From Trileptium ribeirensis (lineage: Eukaryota > Nematoda > Enoplea > Enoplida > Thoracostomopsidae): a stretch of 64,000 nt of DNA. The DNA lies in NCBI GenBank assembly GCA_030248225.1, contig JASANE010028272.1, positions 1-64,000 on the forward strand. Direction: 5' to 3'. The notes beneath the pieces were generated by a model. The model had not been told where the DNA came from and did no database searches. It saw nothing but the letters and a program-made list of their open reading frames with translations. Position 1 is the first letter of the stretch, and the number at the start of each line of letters is the position of its first letter. A program made the position numbers and the translations under genes. This document shows, piece by piece, positions 24,723 to 36,375 of this stretch.

Positions 24723-27418
24723 TTAAAGAGGGCGCGTGTGATAAGCTACGAAGCAATTTGAATCTGGTTTCAAGCACAGATGAACGTCACATTTCGAGCA
24801 GACCCAGAGAGATCGCTTTCCACAGCCATGTAGTTTGCATCGAGATGTACAAGACAACTTTCTAAACTCGGGCCAGTGGTTCACACGATTTACTTGAGCG
24901 TCTACTGTGGTTCGAGATACCTCAGTTCGGCGTTTCTTTGGTATCCAAAACAAAATTTATATTGAAAATTATATATAAAGTATGTATATGTTGGTAAAAT
25001 GAAACTATGAAACTATGCTACCAGTTCATCAGTAGCTCAACTATACGTCGCTCAGATTATTAGTGAAGCAGCATATAAACAAGATATGTGAAGCAACTAG
25101 CCAGCGTCACCACTTGCACCAGGTTCTGCTGCGGTGTTTTTTCAGGCTAACCACGGCTAGGGCTTTGACTTCACAACAACAATTGAGCAAATTCCATTTT
25201 GAAAATTATACATAAAGTTAAATTATACTATGCTATATGTTGGTAAAATGAAACTATACTACCAGTACATAAGTGGTTCAACTATACGTCGCTAAGATTA
25301 TTTGTGAAGCATCATATAAACAAGCTGTTTACGTGAAGCAACTTGCCAGCGTCACCACTCGTACCAGGTTCCGATACTGTGTTTTCTTCTGGCTGACCGC
25401 GGGCAGGCCGCTGACTTCGCAACAACGACTGAGGGATTTCCATTTTGAACGAAAACAGACTTGCTCTATCCCGAACCTTTGGCTGGCCTTTGTTGTGGCG
25501 ATACAAGAGCCAGGCGTAAGCAACACACATGTCGAGAATATGATAGAAAATCCACTTGTACCTGAAATTGAACCTGATACGTTAGTTGCTGGTGCGAAAA
25601 TGACGGGCATATGCAACGCACGTGCAGAACATGATACAACATAAACTTTTACCAAAAATGCCATGAAGGTGATAGTGCTACAAAAGTCCGGTATTAGCAA
25701 GACACGAGTGGAGAACATGATACAGCGTAATGTTTTACCAAAAATACAATCACGGTGGTGACGCTACAAAAGTCCGCTATTAGCAAGACACATGTGGAGA
25801 ACATGATAGAAAATAATGGTACATAATACGATATTTGATGGCGAAAAATTGGATTCACATTTGATGGTGAATAAGTTCATTGAAGATGACACATTTCTAT
25901 TATTAAAAGGTATTTTTGTAGCACAACAAAATGTGATGTACTCACAAAGTCTTGGAACGCAGATAAATAGCGTAGGGCGAAATAAGCATGTCCGACTTAT
26001 CGACCCCACCCATGTGCGAATTCTACTGTGCTAACAACGTGGGGCACCTGATTTGCTTTTGCCGACTTCTGTTTTGGTCCTGACGAATCTTTGGACATTT
26101 TATTGAGGTTCGACACCGATGTAATTTGATCCAAAGATGATGCGACGGTTATCATACCATTGGACAACGGCGACATTTTTGCGGACGTCCGTGAGACTTC
26201 GACAGCGCCGTGACCTCGCTTTGCCAAGTCTTCCTCAGATGAAAGCGGGCAGCGCTTAGCACGATTGGATCGCAACGTACATACCGCCCATAACTTTCGC
26301 TGGGTGAGTTCTACTAACAAATCATACGATGCGAAGAAGTTGTCAAAATATATTTTTGTGTTGGGGACACAATGTTTGAGAATTTTCAGAAGAACTTTAG
26401 CGCCAAGACTGTACTTGGAATCGTCTAAGCTATTGTCGACGAGGGCTCCTGGCGATGACTTGGCCGACCGTGATCGGCAACTTTGACGTCTGGTTGGTGG
26501 GTTTGCTTTTTCTGGAGAGCATTTACCCTGGTAGACTTCGAGATCGTATATATCCAGATTATGCAGCACGGGCCCACACCTTATAGCCTTATTTTATTGC
26601 CATGTTCGGCATATACTGCTTTATTTAGTGTTTGCCCGAGAATTTGATCATCATTTCGTCAACACTCATGTATTCCTTCTGGTGGACAACGAACAGAAAT
26701 GCTGCTCTGATGAATTCGAGTAACGGTCGGATTTTGAACAATTTGTCGAAGTTTGGATCAGTTTTTGCGGGCATCAAATCGTCGTTGTTGAAATGAATGG
26801 CGCGAAGAATCTGTGTGAATCGATTACGGGCCATCGTATCGGCAACATTACTGCGACTCCTGCACATATCTGAACCTGAGGAAGACGAGCTAGAGATGTA
26901 TAAATAATATTTCCATTGAAAGCTCGACACTAGAGAATTGTTATGGGTCTTATGGCAAGCTGCTTTCGAGTGATGTTGTAGTTGGACTCGTTGACGATAT
27001 ATTCGAACACCTGATCTGACAAAACGACGTCGAAGCAGCGAATGAACGGTGCTTTCTGATCAATTGCGTGAATCAGCCCAAATTGTCGATTAGGTCAATG
27101 TCGACCAACTGCCAGTCAGGATTTATTGGTTTGATCGCAACTTCTGGTGATGGTTGTGGCACCAAATATGCGCGTGGCGTGTCGTCACAGCCGTCATGTT
27201 GCTCGGGCTCAGCTGTTGAAATTGGATCGTAATCATCCTCAGAGCTTGCTGAATTTTCGTAGCTATCGGCATAATCCGTTTCACTCATGCTATTATCGCT
27301 TGACTCAGTATTGGATATTTCTAAGACATCCTCTTCATTACTGTCTTCTAAGTCGGGAATCGCAACTTTTGTCTTGTGTCGAGAGTTTTTCTCGGACTCT
27401 TTTGAAAATTGCAGACAT
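24723..27418 (-). pseudogene. piggyBac-type transposase, frameshifted relic
   Basis: Minus-strand pieces in the correct order for a piggyBac transposase (DDE_Tnp_1_7). From 27418: an acidic Asp/Ser-rich N-terminus, then a frameshift. At 26930-26625: MARNRFTQILRAIHFNNDD, a KIRPLL block and EYMSVDEMMIKFSG with a catalytic-core Asp. At 26569-25997: VYQGKCSPE, then CVPNTKIYFDNFFASYDLL with a second core Asp. At about 26020 a frameshift precedes HMGGVDKSDML, the conserved piggyBac block with a further Asp. At 25530: VAYAWLLYRHNKG. At 24953-24723: a C-terminal Cys-rich zinc ribbon (CSKC...LCLK...CF..YH). Several frameshifts and internal duplications (24955-25455 and 25500-25830) mean it cannot make transposase. 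It is probably part of a decayed element spanning about 24.5-27.95 kb. Confidence 0.9.
24955..25455. repeat. Two-unit direct duplication of about 245 bp inside the piggyBac relic
   Basis: Units at about 24955-25200 and 25200-25455 share a block running from the ttggtaaaatgaaac motif to the lagging-strand copy of the LLRSQ coding segment. The duplication inserted extra non-coding copies between the catalytic and zinc-ribbon parts of the transposase. Shorter 90-bp-like repeats of the agcaagacac(a/g) type follow at 25500-25830. Confidence 0.6.
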
Positions 27419-28159
27419 TTTATATCACTCTTAGCAGTTTACTTTAATTATCTAAAACCTGAAACATAGAAAGTAAATTAGATAATATCCTGTAAGCGTT
27501 TATTAGAATATATCAAACTATCGTTTAATTATAGCAAATAGCTTTGTTTATCACTGTACAAGATGTTGTACATGAACCAAACAATATTTTTTCGTATGTT
27601 TTACCAATGTATAACACGTTGTACTTCAAAATTTTTGATTGTACAACTCGTTGTGGATTGGTAAACAAAGCCTTTGAGGTCAGAACTATTGGGTCTACAA
27701 GTCGGAAAATGGACTGCAAACATTAACTTGATCACTTCACGTTGTTTTGAATTGTGGCTCAATACGATTTTCCGGACCAAGATAGAAAAATTATTATGGG
27801 GTTGAAGGGGTCAAGCTGCTAACTATCGGATACACCGTCGTGCACAAAATAAGCCTTAGCTTGCGTAGTTTGCGTAAAGATTGGCAAGTTAGGAAACTAA
27901 GACGCCTCTAGGAGCCTGTATACGAAGCTTGAATGTCCAATGTGTTGTACATGTTAATCTGTAGCTTATAATAAGGTATATTGCTTTGTTGAAACGTATT
28001 TGAGTAGAACGCTGTTATTATCTGATAACGCGGTGATAACTAAAATATATGAGAACCAATTTTATGCCGCCTCATTTTACTGATCGATATAAACATATGA
28101 CAGTTGTCTCAAGGACAACTTTTTATAAGAAATGTTAGAACGAAAGAGAAAATGTAGGT

Positions 28160-28167
28160 ATATTCAT
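28160..28167 (+). repeat. Target-site duplication, left copy (ATATTCAT)
   Basis: Identical to 28978-28985 on the other side of the hAT-type element. Confidence 0.85.
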
Positions 28168-28977
28168 CAGGGTTGTCGTGGGAATTGATTTTGAATTCCC
28201 ATCCCATCCCATTCCCACGAGAATTTCTGTGGGAATTCCCATGGGAATTCCCACGAGTCCTTTTGTAGCCACTCCTTTGAAACATTGCTGGGAAGTGTTT
28301 GTAAGAGCTCTTAGCAACCATAGTACTATTGTGCAGTTCTCAGATACACACCAGGGACATCAATAAACGTTAAATTCATAGTCCATTTATTGGGCACTTT
28401 AAATTATAGGAGATATCAATGCTACGTGCTGGATATGGTATGAATTTTATCGACTCATCAATCTTTATTAGATAAAACAAAATACTAACCTCATATTTAC
28501 GGCGTGAATGAGGTAAAAAAGCTAAACAGTTAAGAAATTGACAAATTTCCAATGGAAATTCGTGCAATATTTCCTCAATCTGGCCAGAAGCACTTCGAGA
28601 AATATGACAGCGATCTTTTGCAAACATCGCGGTGTCTAAATCGCTGCCGTTTAAATGGAGCCACGTAAGATCGAGGAACACAAAATGATGGCTGGACCCG
28701 TTGCTGGCTGTCATCCTGGCTAGCGGGCGCGTCCCCTATGGCGATGGGGATGTTGAGCAATGCTTGTGCGCAGCAAATCCACCATGCTCAGCAGTGAACT
28801 TGATTCACCGTGGACCAACGTTGACAAAGAATTTGCACTTGCGTGAATTGTCTGCTGCCTACGTAATAATTTTTAATCGGTTCCAAATATTCCCACGTGG
28901 GAATTGAATTCCCATGGGAATTCAAAATAATTCCCATTCCAATTCCCATGGGAATTCCCATTCCCATGACCACCCTG
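28168..28977. mobile_element. hAT-type element, 810 bp, with intact 8-bp target duplication
   Basis: Termini are CAGGGT(T)GTCGTGGGAAT and, inverted, CAGGGTGGTCATGGGAAT. The flanks carry a perfect 8-bp direct repeat, ATATTCAT, at 28160-28167 and 28978-28985. That size is typical of the hAT superfamily. Subterminal DNA at both ends is packed with GGGAATTCCC and CCCATGGG palindromes. The middle has only broken minus-strand open frames (28376-28760) with no recognisable transposase motif, so it is non-autonomous or a deletion derivative. The perfect duplication suggests a fairly recent insertion. Confidence 0.85.
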
Positions 28978-28985
28978 ATATTCAT
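28978..28985 (+). repeat. Target-site duplication, right copy (ATATTCAT)
   Basis: Identical to 28160-28167. Confidence 0.85.
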
Positions 28986-29639
28986 ACAGTAACATTTATA
29001 GTTATTATACTGGTACGTTATATTCTCACACAGTGTCAGAATTTACTACGGCACCACACGTTGTACACTTTAATCCCATATATTAAGCAATAATGTGTCG
29101 TGCTTACCTCAATATAATTAACGTGCAGCTTGCTGCAAATGAAATATAGGGCATGATTTGATTTTGAATGGGACTTGAATTTATATACTACTTTCAACAT
29201 CAGTTACGAATTTCAGTTCTCAAATGTTAACTAAAAGATGTCAGGTTTGTCATTTGCTCTAGCTTTTTTCAAGATCAACATGTCTCATTTGTCTTCAATT
29301 TTTGTTTCGAAGTTTCCGGGCTGATTCTATGAAACTATTCGATCTCGCTACCAATACATACCTTTACATCCTTTTCTCTATATGATGCTCGCGACCTCCG
29401 AGTGATAAGCCAATTCGCTCCGAAACAACAATAGATGCATATAATTGCGTTTCGGTGCTGTGATAATGTTTATCATTTGAGCTACGCTTGACAAAACTGT
29501 ATGTTGCATTTAAGATGGTGATTTCATTTGTTCGGCCTTTTCTATTCCGGTATATGTTTATCGGCTACATTAGATCGATCCACTGAAACAGCATACGAAG
29601 TGACGTACAGTTAGCTATTGTCAGTATTTAACTGATGCG

Positions 29640-30294
29640 CACATTTTTTCGACGCGTGCACTGATCGCTTGCGATTTCGTCGGAGCGTCTTTGCGGATAC
29701 GGGTGGCGAGTTCTTGCAAGGCTTTAGTGGCTTGAGTTTCATGTCGGTTCAGAACTTGAATCGTTCGCGGACCGTGAATCGCTTGGAATCAATATGGTCC
29801 TTCATGAAGTAAACGATTTCGTCCATTATGAGATGGTTGATGTCTTTCGGCGGTAACTGTTGACTAGCCAGGTTACCCATCATTTTGTAAGTAGTGCTGA
29901 ACTGATTGGTCAGGAAAACATGAGGCTTCTTAACGTCTGAAACAGAGTTGGATGCAACAAATGTGCAGAACCGCGAGTAGTAATCGGCCCATAGCTCAGA
30001 AGTTGAATCGAATGGAGCAAACGCTGGAGTTGCAGCAGCCGTTGTGACGTTGGTGTTCAGGCTTACTGCGGTTGTAGTAGTCTGGAGTAGCTGCAGAAAC
30101 TGGTCTTCTATCCGTTGTTGCTGTTGTTCCACCCGTTGCTGACCTTCCTTTAGCTGTTGTTCCATCTGTTGTTGATCTTCCTTTCGCTGACTATCCATTA
30201 CTGGATCTGCTGCTGTTGCATCAAGAGTCGTTGACTCATCAGCTTCTTGACCAATTCGCTGAGTTCCACCAATGTTGGCGATGATCCTTTTCAA
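29640..30294 (-). pseudogene. Ty3/Gypsy retrotransposon gag, broken
   Basis: From Met at 30294 the frame encodes a Gln/Glu-rich coiled coil (EQQLKEGQQRVEQQQQ), a Thr/Ala linker, then a capsid-like block. That block shows FDSTSELWADYYSRFCTF, KKPHVFLTNQ, LASQQLPPKDIN and FMKDHIDSKRFTVRERFKF. Where the family has a Trp after RERFKF there is TGA, and the homologous region resumes in another frame as ALQELATRIRKDAP to about 29640. Gag lies alone: no protease, reverse transcriptase or LTRs are visible next to it. A palindromic MITE lies immediately beyond the 5' side. The style of this gag reminds me of flatworm Gypsy elements; this was not tested. Confidence 0.8.
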
Positions 30295-30428
30295 TCCATA
30301 GACGTTCTGGGTCTTGTTGGGTCTTGAACAGAATCCTATTCAGTGCTGTACTAGATCCTTGTCGTATTTGAGGATCGGAGCGTAGGTAAGCACAAAGACT
30401 CGGGAGTAAAGTAAGAGATTCATTTTAA

Positions 30429-30969
30429 TGCGGCGTTTACGTTATAAGTTGCCCGCCATGTGGAAGTTTTGTCCACGTACAGCCTGCCTAACACCGTTAA
30501 CGATATAGTGTACAGAACACCCACACTGTATTCTAAGCAATTCTATATAGTGTTTCGGACACCATCAGCATTTATACATGGTGTCATGGACACCATTAAC
30601 TTCTAGCTAACTTCGATGAAAGTCTTTTGGGAAGATGTCTTGACGTTTTTTCCGTTGTATGGTGTTTATACGGGTTAACTTCTGTCCGCGAACTTCCTGT
30701 GCAAAGATTTCAACGGAATGGTTTATGGGTTACAATCAATTAGCGTAAATCATTTGAAATTTCAGTTAGCTAGTTTTCCCGCCTTTTTTTAAAATAAGTA
30801 TTCAAACATAGGGTGTCGAAGACACCATAGTGTAATATACATGGTGTCAGCGACACCATGACTTGTACTGCACTGTATGCCCTTCGGAGTACCGTGCACC
30901 ATGGTGTGGTCATGACCACACGTGGACAAATCTTCCACATGGCGGGCGTTTTATAACGTAAACGCCGCA
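30429..30969. mobile_element. MITE family 3: long palindromic element rich in ATGGTGT motifs
   Basis: About 540 bp. The ends form inverted repeats of roughly 50 bases: TGCGGCGTTTACGTTATAA, then cccgccatgtggaag...tgtccacgt, and the complement at the right. The interior repeats ATGGTGTC / GACACCAT in both orientations many times. No coding frame. It lies upstream of the Gypsy gag relic. Confidence 0.85.
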
Positions 30970-32368
30970 TAAAACAAGTAGAAAAAACAAGTAGACGGAA
31001 ATGCACAATCTGCACAATCGGTACACTGATTACCGCTGCTGGTAAGTAGTATATATACTCGAACACTCACATAGCTAAAACATTCGAGAAATATATAAAC
31101 AAATTGAAATTTACAGAATGTTCTTCAGTCAATGTTGTAAACAACGTCAGCATGGAAGTTTCGAGAATCATGTTATCATGGAAGTTTCGAGAACACCGTT
31201 TTCGTACAATAATCTGGAATCGTCATCGCTATGACAGTAAACTATATTATATGAGCTATGTATTCGCTGATATTTTCGCTAGTTTGATTGGGAGCTTGGC
31301 CATTATTTAGATTCTTAATACCATACCATATAAAAATATAAAATGGATTATGCGTTTAAAGGATTTAATTCTGCAAATCGAGAAAGTCGTATTCCAAGTA
31401 TTCAGTATAATACCATTTTATTGATCTTTTAAGTGAATTATGGCAGCTGTATTTGAATAAACGACTGTAATATTTCGTACTAACTACATAAATTTTAGAC
31501 AAATCATATTTAAACAATTCAACAACGCTGATTTTAGTCAAGGTTACTTATTTGGTCCACAGTTATACGTACCACGATTTTGGTTTTTTAACTAGGGATG
31601 TCTTTTCTATAAAATGGTGAGCACACATTACATAATACGAGCGTAAATTTTTAAATGCTTTGATTTCAAGTCCATTATATATATTTTGTATTCTAGAACT
31701 AGCGTTATTTAAAATTTCAAGCTTTGCTCAAAATTTATTCTAAAAAATATACCAACTATAATTATGAGCTAGTGTGATGTATTGCCTTCGCCTAGAATCA
31801 ATGATGTGGCGAGTTGATAAATTGGATTCTATTTCAGATCGTGACCCGCTACTCTTTATTCAGGATTAGGATATGAAAACGTGTTTTAATGTTTTGGCAA
31901 GAATGGTAGTAAAGTTGAAGTGTAAGCTTTGTACGTAAGGTACAAAACTCAAGCTCAGGCTTGGACTTAGGTGTACAAGGTCTGCCAGCTTAAAGGGTAG
32001 ATGACCTGCGCAGGGTAGTGCTTCGAGGTGCCGCCGGGGGGGTGGTTCTTCGTGGTCTTTCCGCAGCTTCTCCATTTTGCTTAAAATTCTTGGCTATTTT
32101 ATCTAATTTCTCTTTATGTTATACCAGTTTTACTACTAACTATATACTAAACTATCCTGCGCACCGGCGATACGCAGCTTTACAGGCAAGAGGCGGAGTT
32201 TGGAATAGGAACAGCGCGAAGCCTCGGTGGGCAAATGTAGTTTAGGGAATATACACGGCTTAAGGGGTTCAACATTCAGAGGGATAACGCTCCTCTAGAC
32301 ACCTCCAGGTTTATCATATATAACGAAGGAAACATAGCAATCATTTAAAATAATAGCAGCTAAAAGTG
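30970..32368. other. Intergenic, AT-rich; nothing recognised
   Basis: No coding or structural signal that I can support, apart from a GC-rich patch near 31990-32060. Confidence 0.4.
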
Positions 32369-32990
32369 GGATTCTTTTCAATTATTCCCCCTCCCAGTCC
32401 GACTTTGCCCAAAAATGGTCAGATTCTGGAAATTTTGGTATTTTTGCGATCCTCGAGACCTTTCCTGATTATTTCAACCAAAAAAATAGAATTTTTAAAA
32501 TTTTAGATTTTTTCTGGTCCCAAGGGCAACCCAAAACCCAAAATCTTTTTTGGGAACCCAAAACTTTTTTAAATTAGATTTTACCCAAGATTCGACGCGG
32601 CTTGACGAGCTGAGTGTAAAGCTCTTATTTTTAACGATATCCGATAAAAGCATCCTAAGTTATGTCCCAAAACTGTTCAATTGCTGAGCCTGTCTGCCTC
32701 CGATAGTTATGGCCATAACTTAAGGTCCGGTTACCCGATTCCGTTAAAAATATCACCATTCGATTCATCTCGTCAGGCGGCGTCGAATAGTGGGTAAAAA
32801 CCTAATTTTTAAGAATTGTTTTACGTTCCTGAGAAGGGATCCTTGGGACCCGAAAAAATCTAAAATTTTAAAAATAATATTTTTTGGTTGAAATGAACAA
32901 AGGCCTCGAGGATCACAAAAATACCAAAATTTTCAGAATCTGACCATTTTTGGGCAAACGCCGTCTGGTGGGGGATAATGGAAAAGAACC
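32369..32990. mobile_element. Foldback element, about 620 bp
   Basis: The whole stretch folds on itself. Left-arm motifs (attattccccctccc, tttgcccaaaaatggtcagattctg, gatcctcgagacct, ttttaaaattttagattttttc, attcgacgcggcttgacgag) reappear inverted on the right in the expected order. The centre is near 32690. It shares gggttccc / aacccaaaa and the tcgac.cggcttga motif with 14518-14946, so it is probably the same family. Non-coding. Confidence 0.85.
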
Positions 32991-33743
32991 AAAAGTTGTT
33001 TTGGCGCATCAATTATCTGTCTTTCATTTTTCCAACTGTGACACACAGATAAACGGTTAAGTTATCGCTAATCAAAGATAATCGTTCAAAGTTGTAAATG
33101 TGCTCCGATCAACAAATATTCGAATTTATAATTATCGATATAACATAATATATATAATACAAAAATTATTTGGAATTTTCGTTGCTCTATTCGAAAATAA
33201 TTACAGTTTGTTAATGAATCTTTGTTCGCCCGGCCTCTGAAGCAGTGACAAGGGAATGTTGATCGCGACAATCAGAAAAAAGGTTTTTACTGCATGTATA
33301 TATTAGCATGTTAAGCAGTTTAGTTAGAACACTTCTTTTAATACAGTTCAAACACATACAGTTAAAATTTATTTATATAAATTTTACCTTGCCTATTTGG
33401 AGCTGCTTTTGTAGTCGAATTGATTGCTACGGAATGGCTTTCTCCATCCTGAGTTGAAGCATTTGTTGATAAACTTGACATGAAATCATGGCATAAATTT
33501 ATCAGTGTATAGCCTGATTAAAACATGGTTCACCAAATCAATTTGCTGTATAAAGTAAAATTACACAGAAAAATGTGCGCAGTCACTGCTCAACGTTTCC
33601 GGGACACCTAATCATGACAAACTGTGTGACAAAGGATCGTTTTTGCAAGCAAATCAGAAGGCACTAATTTCTATGTTTCTTTGTACTGCAAGTTTTATTT
33701 TCCGATTTTTTAGTTCATAATAATTTAAACGACATAACCTACA

Positions 33744-35896
33744 ATGACGACGAGCCACAAAATCCTATTACTACTTTGTATTGCAGTTGTAGCAAATTCA
33801 GGTAAGCGGCGTGTTTACAAGATGCTTCTTTGGGTCAACTACAGCGTCTATTTTACTTTTATACGGCAGGCAGGCTTGAAATAACAACTGAGTTTACCTC
33901 CGAGATCCGTTAAAAAACCTACTAGAGCATAAATACTGTAGGCCAGATCGTCAACTATTAATACCTTTCTCATGATAAGCGCAATTCTAAGCGTATGACA
34001 ATCAAATGCTTTCAGACTTGAAAAAGGCTTCCTCATACGTGGCGGTATACACTAAACTCTGCTGGTGAAATATTTTCATACATATGGAAGAATTGTAGAG
34101 ATAGTGGTTCGTTGGAACATACATAACTAATGCTACCGCAGTTATCAACGTCTCAAAGAACAATAGTTAATGTTCTTTAAGCCAAAAAGTGGTGATTTCT
34201 AATTCTATCTATAATATCAACCGTCAAAAAGTGGTGATTTCGAATCCTATCTATAATCTGAACTGTCAACAAGTGGTGATTTCGAATCCTATCTATAATC
34301 TCAACTGTCAACAATAGGATTTCGAATCCTATTTATAATCTCAACTGTCAATAAGTGGTGATTTCGAATTCTATCTATAATCTGAACTGTCAAAAAGTGG
34401 TGATTTCGAATCCAATTTATAATCTCAACTGTCAAAAAGTGGTGATTTCGAATTCTATCTCTAATCTCAAATGTCGTGATAGCTTTCAATAATAGTGTTG
34501 GGCAACGGCCAGTTGTCGGTAATGTTTTCGCCAGCTGATGAGACAGCTCAAGAGCTGGCTGACGTCTCATCGGCTTGGTCACGGCAAATTGACCACTGAC
34601 TGCCAAGAACCTACTCTTACTACCATATCAATTTAGTATTCGTAAGTGATCCTTACCATATGTTTAAAAATCGATTTGCAAATGAATGTTTTCTGTGGTA
34701 TACAGTGGAACGGTTAAAGTGCACTATCCTACGCCTAGACATGAGACTGCAAGACTGTACTATATTAAGTGCTAGGGAATGGCGGTCTTTGATGTCTACC
34801 ACTAAACACTGACACATATTTAGTTTGAATAATAAACATACTTGTTATATTCTTAATCAAAAAAATTAGTCAATGCTTATCTAAACCTTTCCATGCACAC
34901 AGGGTCCAACTTGACCCAGCGTACATTGTGAAGCGTTGTGCTCACTGAGTTTGTTGTATGCTGTATGTTTTCGGGTGCGTTCTTACTCACCCGCGTTGTG
35001 AGGTTCATTAATAAACCTAACAACAGCTTCTAGATAGTGAATCACTTTTATCTCGGATTCGATCCCTGGCGCTAGCTTAAGTTTGTCACCCATAGCATGA
35101 CAAGCAATTTCATTCGTGCATGAAAGGATTAAATACAACAAAATAGTACTAGACTGTACAAAATTCTCTCATGTTTGGTTTTTGGCGATTATATATACAT
35201 CAAAAAATTAATTCGCTAAAAGTATAGACCACGGCCGGGCGAGCGACGGTCCAGAATTGACCAAGGGTTTTGGCTACTATGAATGGTGGAACATTGCTAC
35301 GGCCGGCCGTTGGCTGACGGTGAGCTAACCGACCTGAGTTTGGAGATACCAACAAACTAAGTATATATTTTTTATTCTAAAAAGGAGTTTTTCATGCAGT
35401 TTATTGTGTACAACCTAAAATATCGAATTGATTGAATGTTATGAATGACAAAAGTAGCGCCTTTTTGATACAAAAGAATTTAATTAATTTATTGCAGGAA
35501 TATTCGCTGTTTCATCGTTTTTAACCAAGGAATTCTGGTACGATACCTGGTTCAAGTTGCGTAGTTGATTATAGGCTGAAATAGCACAAGGATGTTCTTT
35601 CATTAAAATGTAGTTTTTCGTTTATTTTATTTCATAACTATCCGTAAAATGTTCTTATGTTTATAAAATCACAAAAAGCGTACAATTTTGGGTGTTTTCC
35701 AGTTTCTGGCGATACAGTCGAATTTCTAATCGACGTGGCAGGCAGAATGAGCTGGATCCAACAAACTCTGGACAAATACGGACTTCCACACGATGATCCG
35801 AAAGCATGGTGCCCGAATGTTCAAGACTTGATCGATACATGGGGCGTTGAGTTGCCGGATATCGTTGGGATGCTGCACGAAGTCTGTGACGATTGA
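33744..35896 (+). CDS. Small secreted two-cysteine protein, paralogue A
   Basis: Two exons: 33744-33801 and 35703-35896 (TGA). Exon 1 encodes a 19-residue signal peptide (Met, short polar stretch, then ILLLLCIAVVA) and ends in phase 1 at a gtaagc donor. The acceptor is ttttccag. The product is 83 residues. The mature part of about 64 residues is acidic with three Trp and two Cys 25 residues apart (WCPN... and EVCDD), and shows WIQQTLDKYGL, DDPKAWC and LIDTWGVELPDIV. The same gene architecture recurs at 44945-49501 and on the other strand at 54463-56071, which makes the splicing model strong. I do not recognise the family. By inference it is an extracellular, mostly helical protein with one disulphide; no function is assigned. 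The intron holds a 42-bp satellite and a TTAA-type MITE. Confidence 0.82.
34188..34470. repeat. 42-bp tandem repeat, about seven units
   Basis: Anchor gtggtgatttc at 34189, 34231 and 34273 and onward. It lies in the intron of secreted paralogue A. Confidence 0.9.
34590..34850. repeat. Dispersed repeat, copy 1
   Basis: Motifs gactgccaagaacct, ctatattaagtg and gatgtctaccac...acactgacacatat occur in the same order at 39780-40000. Confidence 0.6.
34881..35132. mobile_element. TTAA-type MITE, copy 3, in the intron of secreted paralogue A
   Basis: About 250 bp from a degenerate (cta)AACCTTTCCATGCACAC to GTGCATGAAAGGATTAA. The internal gttcattaataaacctaacaacagctt matches the corresponding part of 49586-49856. 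Confidence 0.7.
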
Positions 35897-35965
35897 TGTC
35901 TGATATACGAAAAAACTAAATTAAAAAAACTAAAAACGAAAAAATACTAAATTTATCTCTATTTT

Positions 35966-35971
35966 AATAAA
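35966..35971 (+). promoter_or_regulatory. Poly(A) signal of paralogue A
   Basis: AATAAA 70 bases after the stop codon of the 33744-35896 gene, the expected place for a short 3' UTR. Confidence 0.55.
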
Positions 35972-36149
35972 GGATACGTTGAAAGAACGGCATTTCATGA
36001 TTTAAACGCGGTTTATAAATTTTTGCAAATGAAATAACTTATGAAATGTTTTCCTTCAAAGTTCATGCAAACTTGAAAACTTGGAAAGTTGAGTTTATGG
36101 TGAAACCTTTTTTAGCACTTTTACAGGTACTACTTGGTATAACTACAGT

Positions 36150-36375
36150 TTTAAAAGAATAAAAGTATGCATGCATTCACATATGTTACATGTCTGCATT
36201 GGAGTATTGCAAGGGTATTGGGCCACAGTTTTACTGACAAACGTGAAAAATTCACGGTGGGATTATGTCTAAATGAATGTAAGCGACCGGCGCACATCAA
36301 CTTTTTGCCGGTCTTTTCACTTAATATGAAGAACATTTGACGCCCAAATTTGTACGCCACTGGTTTGTAGCGCGA
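36150..36375. repeat. Single diverged inverted copy of the 157-bp unit
   Basis: Complement of the 52330-52990 unit: gggccacagttttactgacaaacg, aaaaattcacggtgggattatg, then a diverged tail. It lies 250 bases after secreted paralogue A. Confidence 0.75.

Larger units (their letters stand above)
24480..27950. mobile_element. Probable extent of the piggyBac-like element with subterminal palindromes
   Basis: Short palindromes of the type caatgta(t/c)aa...ttgtaca lie on both sides of the transposase relic: near 24484, 24533 and 24590 on one side and near 27555, 27605, 27640 and 27937 on the other. None is in the coding part. Their symmetry suggests subterminal transposase-binding sites. I could not find convincing terminal CCC(T/C) repeats with TTAA, so the ends are approximate. 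Confidence 0.45.

Noticed and set aside
28575..28760. Transposase domain in the hAT-type element
   Set aside because: The short frames show no BED finger, DDE or dimerisation motif that I can recognise.
34188..34470. Regular short repeats that might suggest a CRISPR array
   Set aside because: Units are contiguous with no unique spacers, there are no cas genes, and the genome is eukaryotic.
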